Source: Pyrrhosoma nymphula (taxonomy: Eukaryota; Arthropoda; Insecta; Odonata; Coenagrionidae). Taken from it: a DNA stretch of 64,000 nucleotides. Made by a program: the position numbers and the translations under genes. The DNA lies in contig OY754328.1 of the NCBI GenBank assembly GCA_963573305.1, positions 45,251,822 through 45,315,821 on the forward strand. The letters run 5' to 3'. Under the pieces are notes generated by a model. The model saw nothing but the letters and a program-made list of their open reading frames with translations. It was not told where the DNA came from and ran no database searches. Shown here piece by piece: positions 12,139 to 23,473 of this stretch. The stretch's first letter is position 1; each line of letters begins with the position of its first letter.

Positions 12139-12985
12139 TTTTGTAGAACTCTCCCGAGGGGTCGGAGAGCGTCCGGACGACGCCAGGCGGCACCACCGTC
12201 GGACCCACGGACGTGGTCACCGGCGGCGAGTCCTGCGACTGGTGCGGGCCCTGGTGGTGGTGCGGGCCCTGGTGATGGTGGTGGTGGTGGTGCTGGTGCT
12301 GCTGCTGGTGCTGCTGATGCTGCTGGTGCAGGGCGTAGAGCGCCGTAAACTCCTCGCACTTCCTCTTCTCGACGGCCCGTTCGTCCGCCGCTGCGGCTGC
12401 CGCTGCCGCCGCCGCCGCTGCTGCGGCCGCTGCGGCCACGGCGGCGGTTGAGGAGGCGGAGGAGGAGGCGGTCGAGGCGGAGGAGGAGGCGGAGGAGGAG
12501 GGCGGAAGGACGCCCCCGCGGTCTTCGGCCCCCCCAGGCCCCCACCGCCCATCATGAGGCTACCCGTGGCGCGGAGGTCGTCCAGCTTGGCGCCGCCCCC
12601 GCCGCCCCCGACGAACACGCTGCCCCCGGCCTGCGTGGAGAAGTTGAGCTGCCGCGAGAAGATGGCGGGGAAGATGTTGAACTGGTTCTCAGGGGGCCCT
12701 CCGCCCCCAGGGCCGCCCCCCGCGTCGCATGGCGAGAAGCAGGAGGCGGCGGCGGCCGACTTGAAGTCCAACTTGGCGGCGGGCGGGGGCGGCCCCGGGG
12801 GCGGCCGGTGGCCGTCCGGGGAGGAGTCGATGGCCAGCGAGGAGGAGGTGGAGGAGGGCGTGGAGGAGGCGGAGTGCGTGGGGCCCTGCAGCGGGGGCGC
12901 CGTCGGGTGCGGCGGGTGCAGGTGCTGCTGCGGCGTGGATGCCAGCCCGAAGCCGGAGGCGACGAAGAGGGCCAGCGAGAAGGCG
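12139..12985 (-). CDS. 5' coding exon of an unidentified low-complexity (regulator-like) protein, with frame break
   Basis: I do not recognise the family. Reading the minus strand, one frame from about 12985 gives a S/T/P/H-rich segment, the hydrophobic block FNIFPAIFSRQLNFS (about 12640-12690), a Gly run and a Pro run. A second frame from about 12520 gives Ser/Ala repeats, a long Ala run, DERAVEKRKCEEFTALYALH, a Gln/His run, and ends SGEFYK followed by a good donor (AAAA|GTAAGC, GT at 12138-12137). Both halves look protein-like while the shadow frames do not, so a single-base shift around the G/C homopolymers at 12511-12535 (assembly error or real mutation) probably separates them. No in-frame ATG lies between the upstream stop at 13108-13110 and the first half. 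The exon therefore probably begins at a splice acceptor (cccttcag just upstream of about 12987 is a candidate) or uses a start I cannot place. Poly-Ala, poly-Gln/His and poly-Pro tracts are common in developmental transcription regulators; that is inference only. Confidence 0.6.
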
Positions 12986-13399
12986 AGGGCCTCTGAAGGG
13001 GCCCTCGGCGGCGGAAAAGGGGCGGCGGAGGACCCGAGGGCGCTTTCGGCTCTGCCCCACGCGACGTCCGTCCCTCGACACTCAATACCACCACCGCATG
13101 TCGCCCCTCAAAGCACAAATGAAGAACGGCCGGGCGTTCTCTCGCCAACCGTCGAGTGAGCGCACGGCGTGTGTGTTCTGTTTGCTGCTGCAGAAGACGC
13201 TCTCCGACAACGCACACTCTCTCTCCCGACACACGTACTCACGTATGTAAGAGCGGTTTTCGCCGATTGCCAACCAATGGCCTGGATATTTCGTCCCTTT
13301 TGGCGATGTGTGTGACAACGGGGGATAACCGAACGAAAAGTGACTAATGAGGTTAGGGCCGCGGATGTATACAGTTTTATACGGGAGGGAGGGTGGCGG

Positions 13400-14300
13400 A
13401 GGGGAATGGGGGTGGAGGGGAGGGGTGGAGGCTGCGAGAGACACGCGCCCCCCAGCCCCCACCCCCGTTCGGGGAGGCGCTCATTTTTGCCGGAGTGCTG
13501 CAATGTGGACCAATGATATTAGTTTGTGTAGACAGGGTCAGCATTAGTATTCCGGCAAAGTCGTACCCTCAATCTGATTGGTCGGTGAGTAATGAGATTC
13601 CCAGGGCCGTACCCTCGGTAACCATTGGCGGGGCGGGCCGGCGGTAGGGGCGGGACGACGGGGGCGGAGGGGGAGCGGGGGCGGGGCCAAAATGGCGTAA
13701 CCGATCGGCGCGCGCTCTCTCGGCACCCTCCGAACGACGACGGTCGCCCGGGCGGCGTCGCCGTGGACGTCCCGACGCCCGCCCTGTGCCACCCAACGCC
13801 GCTCTCTCCAGCGGGAGCACACCCGACGCCCATCCGTTCCCTCGGCGTTCTTCAAGCGACGAAGACTCCGACAAATGAATTATCTCCTCTCAAGCGTCGC
13901 TTCTTCTTCCCATTACCAACACCTCGATATCATTATCCATGATGCACCCGCAACAATGCCATTGTAGACTCAGAGGTTCTTACACTTGTTGCAAATGAAA
14001 CCTGTCTGCTGTCCTGACACACAAGCGGTGACCTCCTCGGCGGGATCACTGCCCCGCCCACCGTGCCATGGCATCATCCTAAGGTGACTGACCATAAGAG
14101 ACGGTGCTTGAACCGTGGACCGGTGTGGTGCAGCCGGCGCCGGGCGACGTTTGCCCGCGCAATGGAATCGGCGCCGCGACGCCCCTCCGTCGGCGTCGGA
14201 ACACGACGTGCGGTCGAGTTCGTCTTCTGCCGCTCACCCGTGAACTGCTCCTCCTTCACGGGGTCTCAAAGTGTACTTAATGTGATCAAATGATTACAAT
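13400..14300 (-). promoter_or_regulatory. CpG-island promoter region
   Basis: Dense CpG and GC-box-like runs (ggggcggggc-type at about 13660-13690), with CCAAT motifs readable on the minus strand at about 13576-13582 and 13621-13627. It lies directly upstream of the minus-strand coding exon at 12139-12985, which fits a promoter and 5' UTR for that gene. Most long open frames on both strands here are composition artefacts. No TATA box is evident. Confidence 0.5.
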
Positions 14301-14544
14301 ATTACAGGCATATAAAATATAAATAAGCGGCTACATACCATCGTAGCATACGTAAATGAAATGAAAATAAAAAAATAATAAAACAACTAGCTATAGTTAC
14401 GGCATCCAATTACTAATAATGCCGGCTTCGATCGCCTTCCCCACTCTTAATGTCGCTCGTGTCGGGGAGGATCTGCTGATGTCAACATTCTCTGCACACG
14501 ACACCACTCACTGCGCTTACTTTCAATTGTTTTGTCGACCCCGT

Positions 14545-14665
14545 TGTTTGCAGGGTAATCCGAGGGTCTGCACCTGCTAATCCGAGGGTCGAGGGTTCGA
14601 GTCCCGCGTGAGTGGATTATTTCTCTCACCCTGGACATGAATTTTTGTGTTCGTCCGTTGTTACT
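14545..14665 (+). repeat. tRNA-derived SINE fragment
   Basis: An internal Pol III B-box (gggttcgagtccc, 14593-14605) is followed by CACCCTGGACATG and then tgtgttcgtcc and gttgttac. The same order of blocks occurs in the copy at 38562-38762, so the two are one SINE family. This copy is shorter and its A-box is degraded. Confidence 0.65.
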
Positions 14666-17210
14666 TCTTGAAACAGCCGATGAAAAAGGCTAACAGAGCT
14701 GTTTTCGGGAATATGGAACAAAAAAAAAATGAGAGTAAAATTTATTCATTCCATGAAGCATTGGTTTACAAAGGATTATTGTTTCATGGTTTGCTTTTAA
14801 GCACTTTTATTTTACATTACCTAACGTTGTTCCTGTGCATGCACGTACGTCTTCCTTAATTTAAACATGACAGAGTATGATGTTGATATTTATAAAATAG
14901 GTAGAAATATCAATCGGATTAGAAACTTTTTTCAGACAATCGTTGATGCAATTAAGATAAATAGCATTAATTTTCATTTTCAGTCGAAACAAATGTTTTT
15001 ATGAAAATTATTCGTGGGTCCATTTCCCTTTTATGCCAATCTTCGCCGGTGTATATCAATCAGCAATATCCCAGCGTCGCCGGCTGCACACGAGTAGTCG
15101 TGCTCTCATCGAGCCGTCGTCAGGGGCGCTGGAGGCACTCAGGGGCGGCGCTGCGACCGGAAGCGGACGGACCAAGAGGGTCCTCGTACGCCTTTCGTTC
15201 CCTGCGCCTCTTCAGGGCCGCCGCCCGGGGCGATAGGCACTTACAGCATCCGGATGGAAGAATTTCCAGAAGAGCAACACGTTAAAAAAAAACTCTGCAA
15301 CCAATCTTCTTTCGCTGTGCATTCTGGAAATCTTTTTTTTTCCTCAATCCTAAGTACGCTATCATCTACATCTACGATGTACCGTGCAAGCCACCACTAG
15401 GGTGTGTGGCACGGGGTGATTCCACACCAGGCATGCAGCACTCGTCCCAGAACAAATCAGAACCTCGCACGCTCCCCCTGGCGCTAGGCGCAGGCCAAAA
15501 GCAGTCAGGAGAACAGTGCCCAGTCCAACCGGAAACTGGGACAGTGATACGTAAATGAACATGCAAACATGCAGAGCAATGCTATAGACACATCTAGTGG
15601 TTAATATTACTGATACTGTTAATTTATGAATACTACGAGATGCTACTTCATGTAAATAACAAAATAAAATAATGCCGGACAAATCGACCGGTGTGAAGAG
15701 TTAGTAATGAGGTGGTGTTATTAAGCACAAGTGAAAATTCAACTCTACCTATTGAGGGTGGGAGTTTCATATGATTGATCTATCGTAACTATTATGATCC
15801 CTTATTGTACGTGGGAAAAATGACATTTTGAATCTATCGGTTCGGCAGTTAATTTCCTTTATTTTATTCCTGTGATCACATCTACCGTAGTACTTCTATT
15901 CTTCGCCGCAGTGTAAACATCCATTTACAAATGCATATATCTGTGACCCAATGAATGCTGGGGGATGTCGTACGTGAAATCACCTCAGAGGATATATATG
16001 AGCGTACTAAAAGCGCTGGTGAGAGATTCTCTGCCTTTCACTTTTGACACAGTTCACTCGAAAGAGCAAATTGCATCTCTTTGGAAAATACACTCGAGAA
16101 AAATAATTTTTTTGACTCTAAATATTTTACGATTATCAAAAAAGAAGGAATTGATTTGATATCTGATTGAATGTGATAGTGGATAGCCAAATAATGATCT
16201 AGAAAATAGTTTACAGAAACGGAAGATTTTTTTCATAAAGTTTCATGGATAGGCATGTCATATTTTTATCTTGCGAATAATTTTGGATTTTACGAGCTGA
16301 CTATTTTTATTAGCTTTTAGGCGAGAAAGTAAAAGATTTAAATTTAAGAGGAAGTGTATGTAGTGAGATCTGTGAAATACGATCAATCTCCATCCTCCAC
16401 AAACTTCAGCATTTAAGAGTATTTAAAACCAAAGGAGAGCATTTTTCGTCGCAGATTGATGATTCAGTACAGTGGCAGTGGGAGCTGAACGAAGCTCTTC
16501 AAAGTCGGGGAAACTTAAAAATATTTCATTTCCAAAGGAAATTGCTCATAAATCGGCCAAATATTTTTTTTATAACCATAGAAAAGACTCACCGAACCAA
16601 AGCCCGACGCATCAAAAGACTGACATTTCGCAACTGAAATAAAAAATATATCGATCGCTCAGTCAAAGAGACCCAGCGCTGCAGATGTATTTGGTGTATC
16701 GCGCATAAAACATCCTTCCTTATGCCACTCCTCTTATCATTGATACATAAAGTGTGTTTAGCTTCGGCATTTAAGTCCTCCACCATTCAAACTCGAGTTA
16801 GTGCGATTATCTCGACCCGTTATTACGGCAGCGAAATAATCAGCAGCCGTGATTTAAAAGTCTCTCCGGAGCGTGAATCGAGCCAACGATCTTTGACCAG
16901 CTGAATGAATTCTCGGAGCATCACGCTGCACACAGGCTTGCTAACTCTCCGCGTGGATATGTTCACGGAGGATTCAATGGAACTGAAGTGAAGACAGAAG
17001 GAGAGTGACTCAGAGAACCCACCGCAGAGAGATCAGGCAGTCAACTACTGAGACGGCTCAGGTCACAAGATCCCTCGGAAGAATGGAAGCTGCCAACAGT
17101 AATTCCTTTGCATGAGTGCATTCTGGTTACCACGAATCCACTGCTTTTCCGGGTTATTGCACGAGTCATCTCCAGTTTACTTGAATCCTAATGAAATTGC
17201 CGTGAGCGCG
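14666..17210. other. Noncoding, repeat debris
   Basis: No gene seen. A GC-rich block lies at about 15070-15240. At 15355-15910 the text begins with a 'tctacatctac...gcaagccaccactagggtgtgtggc' type sequence, which I associate loosely with a dispersed arthropod repeat, but the identification is weak. The rest is unremarkable AT-rich DNA. Confidence 0.4.
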
Positions 17211-17719
17211 TTGGAAAATAAACAAGGGTGCGAAAAATACAAACGATTTTAAATCGTATTGTTGTAATTTGCTAAACGTGAAGAACTTCAGCATTTCAAC
17301 TCCAATATATTGGGCACTTGAAGTTATGCTTTGTTTGAAATGCTTATGATATTATTAGCTTGAATTATCTGTCTTTATATATATATTTCGTATCAATATT
17401 TCCCAAACAATGTTGCTGATACCTTTGTTTTCGTGTGCCTATCCGCCAGTGTATGGAGAATGGAATTCAGTTATTTATACCATACTGTAATAATTAAAAA
17501 AAAAGAAAGAGGCACTCCGGGAGTGCCGACAGAAGTGAAAACTTGAAATAACGTGAGCATTTTTGAATGTAGGGAATAATTTCTAATGAAGTGTTTTATT
17601 AATCAGTAGAAAGTAGTTTCATGTATACAATAAATTAAATATTCATTTATTGCGCTATTGTACACAATTATTTTACATAAAAATTGTACACTTCAGAATA
17701 ATCAACTTTCATCCATTAT

Positions 17720-17960
17720 TTAAACAACTCTTTCATCATCACCGCCATCATCATCGGCAATATCTAAAACTGATACAATAAGCTTATGGTAACTAAAGTA
17801 AGAAACGAATAATTTTGATTCGAATTTGCTTAAATGTCTTGTAAATACTGCATCAATAGTAGTTTTATATTTCGTTGTGCCAAGATTGCGATCATTAGAC
17901 ATCGTTAAACCAAACTCACTATTTAAAAATTCAATCAATGGTCGATTTTTATCTTCTGCA
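17720..17960 (-). pseudogene. Endonuclease (EEP-like) C-terminal remnant
   Basis: The open frame reads LIEFLNSEFGLTM, then TTKYKTTIDAVFTRHL, then FVSYFSYHKLIVSVL and stops. GTTID-type and SDH.PI-type motifs mark the C-terminus of exonuclease-endonuclease-phosphatase fold nucleases; here the expected SDH is SYH, as I recall for copies in mobile elements. A possible splice acceptor (ttgcag, about 17960) precedes it, with a short in-frame extension. Only the last part of the domain remains, so it is not a working enzyme. The assignment rests on motif recall and its position inside the Helentron-like insertion. Confidence 0.5.
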
Positions 17961-18184
17961 AAGTTTATGTTTATGTATATATGAATAAGCTACTCAAATT
18001 GAACGTATTAAAAGAAATTGAGTTATATTGTACTAACCTTCACTATTCTTGTATCGAGTACACTCTCCTGCACGAGTATGGACTATTATATTATCCGGCA
18101 CAATATTTGTAGCAACCCAAATTGAATGAACTAAACCGTATATTAGATATATATAATGTAATATGAATAAAATTATAATATAGT

Positions 18185-18560
18185 TTATTTGACGGTGACG
18201 GTGACGCGAGTCCAATGGTTTTTACCCATCCACAAGTACTGTGTATATAGCGAGTATACTGTGCATATACAGAGAATATACAATTATACATATATTTAGC
18301 AGCAGTGACGGTGACGGTGACGCGAGTCCAATGGCTTTTACCCATCCACAAAAGTGTATATACAGAATATACAATTACACATATATTTAGTAGCGGTGAT
18401 GGTGACGGTGACGGTGATGCGAGTCCAATAGTTTGTACCCATCCACAAGTACTGTGTATATAGCGAGTATACTGTGTATATACAGAATATACATAATTAT
18501 ACATATATGTAGTAGCGGTGACGGTGACGCGAGTCCAATGTCTTTTACCCATCTACAAAA
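18185..18560. repeat. Minisatellite, about 3.3 units of 90-118 bp
   Basis: The block gacggtgacgcgagtccaat recurs four times (near 18200, 18318, 18411 and 18524), each followed by a 'ttt.taccCATC.ACAA' block and AT-rich tatata sequence with a tacatatat core. Units differ in length because the second lacks part of the AT-rich spacer. Within units a shorter 'ggtgac' 6-mer is itself repeated two to four times. Long open frames through it are artefacts of the repeat. Confidence 0.85.
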
Positions 18561-19329
18561 GTGCTCAACGCGACATAAAAAGTTTTCACTTCAAAAATAT
18601 TGCCTTAAAATCTACGTTCTTGGTAGGTATTTCCCGTGCTTGTGAATCGAACACTAAATAGATGCACTTAATTTTTTTTAAATATTGAGTGATCGCTTAC
18701 ATGTCGCTTGTAGTTTTGAATGTATTTAGATTTTCGTGGTATGTACAGTGTAAGATATCTTCCGTAAGATGTTGAGCAATCTGGGCATTCGCTAGTCTCG
18801 GCATCTTTTATTTGATATAAGGTAATTGAAGCTTTGACAATTCACGAACCGTTCGTGAGCCGATCATTAAGAGAGGGAAACGGTTCTCCCGCCTTTCCAC
18901 TAAGAGTCACTAAAAAGGTCAGATCACAAAATAACCCCCGAGGTGGTCTGCGCTTCGGCATAGCTGGTCAAAGTTTCGTGTTTTGATTCCCGGCGAAGGA
19001 GGACATTTTCGGAGCAACCCCTCCTGCCTTACCCCTCGAACCCCCAAATGCACCACCCCTTCCCCCCGCTCCGTCCACCCCTCCCCTAACCCAACCCCCC
19101 TCCCCCTGGCTACCACCACGAGCGAGCGATGGAGAACAGATGGCTCTGCAAATTCGAGGTGGACGACCATCGTCACACTGGGAAAGAGGACACAAATACA
19201 ACTCGCGTTTGTGTTGCGACGCGGTGGACTCTGCAATCGGCGCAGCAAATAAATGAATGAATGGAAAATGGCCATCGCATGCGATTCGTTTGTTTGAGCC
19301 AACGAGAGAAGGATCTGATCGGTACGGGA

Positions 19330-19395
19330 TGGCCATTGGCTTCCCATTCAGAGGGCCCGGGTTCGAATCCGGCAGCGGCGGAAGTTTTTCATTGG
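19330..19395 (+). repeat. tRNA-like B-box, probable SINE fragment
   Basis: A B-box consensus (gggttcgaatccgg) lies at about 19359-19372 with 'ggcttcccattcagagggcc' upstream, as in tRNA-derived SINE heads. No full cloverleaf and no clear tail, so only a fragment. Confidence 0.4.
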
Positions 19396-19439
19396 AGTCC
19401 CTATTCGTACTCGAGTACCTCTTCAACGTGGATATAAGT

Positions 19440-20270
19440 TAAACTACGGTTTGATATGTTGGGGTGGGGCCCACAAGACGACATTGAACCCTGTAGTATT
19501 ACTTCAAAAAAAGTTAATTAGAATAATTGCCAATAAAGATCGTTTTGAGTATTCTTACCCTCTGTTTGTTAATCTTAAGTTATTGCCATTAAGATACATG
19601 TTTGTTTACAAAACTTTAAAATTATTTTTTTTGCGAAGTGGTAGTTTTCCAGCAATTTCTGGAAACGAGCATGGCTATAAGTTACGTAGGAATTGTAACT
19701 TTTTAATTCCTAAGCCTAATCTCTCTTTATTTAAAAGATCATTTCTTTATTTAGGGCCTAAAATTTTTAATAATTTACCTTGTACAATTAAACAAATAAT
19801 GAGTATAAATAATTTTTGTTAAATGGCTAAATATTGGTTGTTATCTCATCATGATATAAATGTTCTTTTTTTTTGTGTGAATATATATATTTACTGTTGC
19901 ATTTTTTTCTATTTTGTCTAAAGAAAAAAAGTTATATTTTTGGTCTAAAAGTTATATTTTAGTTTATTTTCCAGTTTCTGAGACAAACATGTAACAAAAA
20001 AATAATTTCTTGTATGCTCTATTTTTCTCTTTTTGTATCTACATCTCTTCACAAGATTGTTTTTGCCAAGTGTTATATTTAATGATATACATTTATAATG
20101 TATTTAAAATTAAATTTTTTGTGTGACTAGCATTGCATTAAAATCAAGGATGGTAGCTTCCACACTGGTGTTTTTTTACCACTGAAGCTACCTAAAGCTC
20201 CTTCATTGTCGTTACAAAAGTTGCACATTTAAGAATTTGGAGTAATAAATATATTATTATTATTATATGG
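19440..20270 (+). mobile_element. LINE 3' end fragment
   Basis: Open frame at 19451-19822 with MICWGGAHKTTLNPVVLLQK, KKLIRIIANKDRFEYSYPLF and FLYLGPKIFNNLP, the pattern of the region after the RT in jockey/CR1-type ORF2 proteins (a 'YG...WG' start, 'LQK..IR.I', and a terminal 'aPk.wN.LP'). The preceding RT domain is absent. Downstream is about 430 bp of AT-rich 3' UTR ending in a TATTATTATTATTATATGG-type tail near 20270. It sits in the loop of the large inverted repeat. Confidence 0.8.
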
Positions 20271-22852
20271 CCTTCCATAGGTGCTAGCGTGCATTCCGTG
20301 TGTCGACCTCTCGATTACACACAACCTCCGAACACTGAACAGTAGAAGGCTCTCGAACGACTGGAAATGTCGATATATCGCATGTGCAATGAAAACAAAT
20401 TCCCCGCTAAGAAGAGAGTTGTGCTGCCGATTGAAATGTGAAGTTTAAGTTAATGCAACCATTGAAGATAAAAAAATTAAATGATTTCTTATCATTGATT
20501 TGAATGGATTAGACCTCTATGGAAAATAACTCAACTCTCAACTCAAGCAGTGAACAAAATCAAGTCCATAAATCGTAAAGAAAGATTTTTATTCGTATGA
20601 GGAAATTAATTTATTTAGGGAAGGAGTCGTTCTCGTTTTATTGTTTTTTACCTTTTGCAAATTGCCTTTATAAACTTGCTGACATTTCGTTCCTTTTAAT
20701 TTTGTCGAAATGCTGGAGGGAGAGAGATGAGGCTTCATTTACCGTGTGGAAGTGTATCGAGAGTAAACGTCGTTTTGCACGGCGAAGTATTAATTTCAAG
20801 CATTAATTCGCGAATGAATTTCAATGATGACCCGGAAGAGTGTTTCATACGGTTTATTAAATTCCGTGAATTTTCTGCTCTGAAAGGATGCGAAGTGGTG
20901 CGCCTATCGATAGTTCATATCGATTCACCGAATATTTCTGACCGGCGCAGCTTGGGTATCGACGGCAGGAGTGGTTTGTTTACATCGTCTGATTGTGCAT
21001 CTTAATTTCTAGAACAAAGCTTGTAGCTTCGTAAATTTCTCTTAAGGTGGTTTGAAAGAGATAGATCCCTAGTCATAATAGAGCCCATATTATAATTTTA
21101 ATTTTGTAATTTCAGCGCCTGTAAGAAGTACGAAATAAATATTTTAATATTAATGGTGCAAATATATAGTTATGTATGCCCAAAAATCTCGGTAATTAAA
21201 TAAATAAAGCTACATAAGTCTCTAATTTGACTTATTTTTTCCCGCCGAACGGCTGAAAACCCTTTTAACCGGCGGTTTTTTTTGCGATTCTGTAAAAGTT
21301 ACTGTGGTGAGTAATAGATTATTTTTTATAAATACTTCAGAAAACATGCAATCAACGCACCGTTAGTTTTTTGACGAAATCTAGGTGTTATAAATTCCTA
21401 TTTCCTTCAATATTCTCCCTCTGGAGCGCTCAGCCATAATTTATCCCATGTAAAACAGCTTATATTTACAGGCAAATTGCTCGAAAAGTAGTTCGGCAAG
21501 GGGTTGATATTTTTATATCATTGGAAACATGAGAGTTATATCTTTAAAATCAGGCCAAATTCATCAAATTCTAGGTGAAGTGATTTTTCGCTCAAACTTC
21601 CTTAATCTGAGGGAAGTCAAGCTGCTAGCGATGGAAGACCGGGAGGTTAGCGACCTCTGTCCATTATTATGGTGGCAGCCACAGTCAGTTTGCAGAAAGT
21701 TAGGAGACGGAAGGTGTGGACAAGACCCCCCCTGGATATGGAAAGAGGAGGAACAGGGGTCGAGGGACACTAACAAGGCTGGTTCAAGATGAACTCCTGA
21801 TATAGGATATTGAGGACTACCGTAATTATTTAAGGATACTAACGGAAGAGCAATTCAGTGCTGACCCCTAATTCTCACGAGGCGCGATAGTGAAAGACGA
21901 GACACGACGAACGAGGAGAGCACTCACTATGAGAGCCTTCAATAAGTGTGTAGATTATCTATCGGAATATGAAAGCGGATTTTTTTAAGGTTTGATACTT
22001 GTCAATTGTTTTAATTTTTCCCAAACAGTGGTAGTTGTGGTAACAAACAAAATTTAAGTAAAATTTAAGTGACATAAGAGTAAAAGGAGAATAGCAGTTG
22101 CAAATGTTTTTAGTGATAATAACTCAGACTTATTCTCGCTATTTGCGTCGATGCCAATGATACAATCTCCTGTAGCAATTAAAAACATTCTCGTTGAGAA
22201 TGCCCTTTGCGTATCAACACGCATATCATTTGAATGAATCATCTTTGATTTCATGATTTTAGTCCCTTCCGGGATAATTTTTGCGGGTTAGAGTAACATA
22301 AGAATCATCTTCGGATATCATTTGAATGAATTGAAAGAACGAGTTTTTGACATGAGCATTATATCGCATGAATCGAATCATCGGAATGAACCGGAATTTC
22401 CACATCTAATTACAAAGCAATTTTATTTCCATTGATTTTCGGTGGTTCAATTGTTCTAAATACTAAGATGGGCGTCGTGCGCTCGTATCGTGCGATGAAA
22501 AACAGAACGTGTTCCAATTTAGCTCGAATTATCATGCGCATGATTTTTCATGCGTGGAATTTTCCGCGTCACACGATGCATGAACGGCATATGCGCATGA
22601 TGATTCGAATGATCGTTCGCAAGATCATTCGCCGTTCAAAACGGCATTTAAGACCGCACGCTGCAACGAGGAGATCCGTTGGAAGTTTTGGGAGCGTCGG
22701 ACGATCGGTGGGTCGGGTTCATGGGTCTTTCCCTCGGCACCTATCGCCAACTGAGCTAGCCAACGCCGGGTTTTCCTCCGCGCCTTTCCCCGGATGGTCC
22801 CTCCAAACCATCCCTCACCGATCTCCGCGTATCGCCTTCCCATGGTAACCAA
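20271..22852. other. Noncoding loop sequence of the large inverted repeat
   Basis: No supported gene. The word atcatttgaatgaat occurs at about 22226 and 22316. A block of gcatga/cgcatga-type palindromic words at about 22530-22640 suggests decayed transposon ends, but I cannot set boundaries. Confidence 0.4.
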
Positions 22853-23473
22853 GGGGTTATTTTGTAATCTCACCTTTTTAGTGACTCTTAGTGGAAAGGC
22901 GGGAAATCCGTTTCCCTTTCTTAATTATCGGCTCACGAACGGTTCGTGAATTGTCGAAGCTTCAATTACCTTATATCAAATAAAAGATGCCGAGACTAGC
23001 GAATACCCAGATTGCTCAACATCTTACGGAAGATATCTTACACTGTACATACCACGAAAATCTATATACAGTCAAAACTACAAGCGACATGTAAGCGAAC
23101 ACTCAATAATAAAAAAAAATTAAGTGCATATAATTAGTGTTCGATTCACAAGCACGGGAAATATCTACCAATAACGTAGATTTTAAGGAAATATTTGTTA
23201 AAATTATGATATAAATAACTGAATTCCATTCTCCATACACTGGCGGATAGGCACACGAAAACAAAGGTATCAGCAACATTGTTTGGGAAATATTGATACG
23301 AAATATATACACAGATAATTCAAGCTTATAATAACATAAGTATTTCAAACAAAGCATACCTTCAAGTGCCCAATATATTGGAGTTAAAAATGCTGAAGTT
23401 CTTCACGTTTAGCAAATTACAGCAATACGATTAAAAATCGTTTGTATCTTTCGCCCCCTTGTTTATTTTCCAA

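Larger units (their letters stand above)
17487..18592 (-). mobile_element. Helentron-like (HINE/DINE-type) insertion
   Basis: Defined by comparison with the uninterrupted right arm of the surrounding inverted repeat. It contains an exact 13-bp inverted repeat near both ends (gaagtgaaaactt at 17532-17544 and its complement at 18580-18592), a perfect 17-nt palindrome GGCACTCCGGGAGTGCC near the left end (17511-17527), a minisatellite (18185-18560), and a minus-strand remnant of an endonuclease (17720-17960). Subterminal inverted repeats, a 3'-terminal hairpin, an internal minisatellite and a C-terminal endonuclease are together characteristic of Helentrons and their non-autonomous derivatives. 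All parts agree on orientation: 5' end at right, 3' hairpin at left, endonuclease nearest the 3' end. No Rep or helicase region remains. Confidence 0.65.
17211..23473. repeat. Very large inverted repeat (about 620-bp arms)
   Basis: The right arm (22853-23473, 621 bp) is the reverse complement of the left arm (17211-17486 plus about 18592-18939) at high identity by eye. Outer ends match at ttggaaaataaacaagg, inner ends at aggt.agat.acaaaataacccc. The left arm is split by a 1.1-kb insertion (17487-18592) that the right arm lacks. The 3.9-kb loop (18940-22852) holds a LINE 3' end, a tRNA-like B-box and otherwise noncoding sequence. No transposase ORF is visible and I see no clear target duplication at the outer ends. 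It could be an old DNA transposon with long TIRs or a segmental inverted duplication. Confidence 0.9.

Noticed and set aside
12448..13159. Long plus-strand ORFs opposite the minus-strand exon
   Set aside because: Arg/Gly/Ala-rich antisense shadows of a GC-rich exon.
18091..18552. 153-codon minus-strand ORF through the minisatellite
   Set aside because: Its repeated VYSVYTQYTRYIHSTCGW units are translation of the tandem repeat; no other support.
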